DNA of 13,251 nt, from NCBI GenBank assembly GCA_030613225.1, contig JAUWMJ010000027.1, positions 1 through 13,251 of the forward strand, written 5' to 3'. The translations under genes and the position numbers were made by a program. Positions 12,973-13,251 of this stretch are shown piece after piece (within the stretch, counting starts at the first letter, position 1; each line of letters begins with the position of its first letter). The notes under the pieces are model-generated. The model searched no databases. It was not told where the DNA came from and saw only the letters and a list, made by a program, of their open reading frames with translations. This DNA is from Desulfobacterales bacterium. Its GTDB lineage: Bacteria > Desulfobacterota > Desulfobacteria > Desulfobacterales > JAUWMJ01.

Positions 12973-13251
12973 TTATAATGTAGCTACAGCGTCTTTAGTT
13001 GTGTTTTTAACCCTGTACATGGTTTTATCTGCCAGAACAAGGAGATCTTTTATTGTCCCGGCATCTGCAGGGTACATGGCAATTCCAAAGCTTGCTGTAA
13101 CCTGAACCGGCCGGGATTCTGATTGCAGATAGGTCGTTTTTCTAATTGCAGATAGGATTTTTTCAGTTTGTTTTTTAGCCTCCTGTTTATTACTGTTCGG
13201 AAGTATAATAACGTATTCATCCCCTCCGTATTTAACAAGGATATCCTTTTC
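12973..13251 (-). CDS. GGDEF-domain protein, C-terminal part (runs off the window)
   Basis: There are 92 codons in one open frame from the right edge to TAA at 12973-12975. The start lies outside the window. The fragment begins EKDILVKYGGDEYVIILP, where GGDEY is the diguanylate cyclase signature with Tyr for Phe. It ends with the standard family tail: VTASFGIAMYP, then DLLVLADKTMYRVKNTTKD. GGDEF domains make cyclic di-GMP from two GTP. GGDEY variants can be active, but activity cannot be judged here because the N-terminal half and any sensor domain are missing. No I-site RxxD is visible before the motif because of the cut. The gene is on the same strand as trkA but separated from it by about 470 nt of repeats, so it is probably a separate unit. 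Confidence 0.9.
   Translation of the reverse strand, partial: EKDILVKYGGDEYVIILPNSNKQEAKKQTEKILSAIRKTTYLQSESRPVQVTASFGIAMYPADAGTIKDLLVLADKTMYRVKNTTKDAVATL

Noticed and set aside
13050..13238. Minus-strand 62-codon open frame at the right edge
   Set aside because: It is out of frame with the clear GGDEF reading frame covering the same bases.

Overview
The window looks like the right-hand end of an integrative element inserted at a tRNA-Glu gene, followed by ordinary chromosome. The organism is a Gram-negative bacterium. Protein style (the trkA-trkH pair, the GGDEF protein, and integrase and polymerase-like families I associate with sulfate-reducing Desulfobacterota) suggests a deltaproteobacterium in the old sense. 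That placement is inference from memory of family flavour, not a search.

Element, from the left edge to about 9219. Positions 1-479 are non-coding as far as I can see. A block of small + strand genes follows (527-3558): a short RadC-like JAMM protein, a 74-aa Cys-rich protein, a Rad52/Rad22-like single-strand annealing protein, a 57-aa zinc-ribbon-like protein, an ArdC-like antirestriction zincin, and a very acidic 79-aa protein. Nearly every gene or gene pair in this block has a stem-loop ending 10-18 nt before its Shine-Dalgarno (SD) sequence. Next comes a lone minus-strand gene for a secreted protein of unknown role (3861-5171) with a long AT-rich upstream region. A 30-codon small gene (5738-5830) leads into a large gene resembling a single-subunit (family A / T7-like) polymerase. 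That gene is split into two frames (5906-6724 and about 6634-7620). An excisionase-like DNA-binding protein (7645-8217) overlaps a complete tyrosine recombinase (8051-9151) by 167 nt. The integrase gene points at the 3' end of tRNA-Glu, the usual geometry for a tRNA-targeting element. The other attachment site is not in the window.

Chromosomal side, 9220-13251, all on the minus strand. A tRNA-Lys to tRNA-Glu operon has a clear promoter (9645-9672). Between the two tRNAs lies an exact 113-bp-period tandem repeat. Each unit carries nucleotides 1-29 of tRNA-Glu followed by a hairpin in place of the anticodon arm. Then come trkH and trkA (potassium uptake; trkA TAG directly abuts trkH ATG), a 297-bp inverted-repeat element resembling a MITE, and the 3' end of a GGDEF-domain gene cut by the window edge.

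Taken together, the element carries a DNA-maintenance kit: annealing protein, RadC-like protein, antirestriction protein, polymerase-like protein, and int/xis. The most unusual items are the split polymerase-like gene, the tRNA-Glu-like tandem units, and the repeated stem-loop-plus-SD gene starts.
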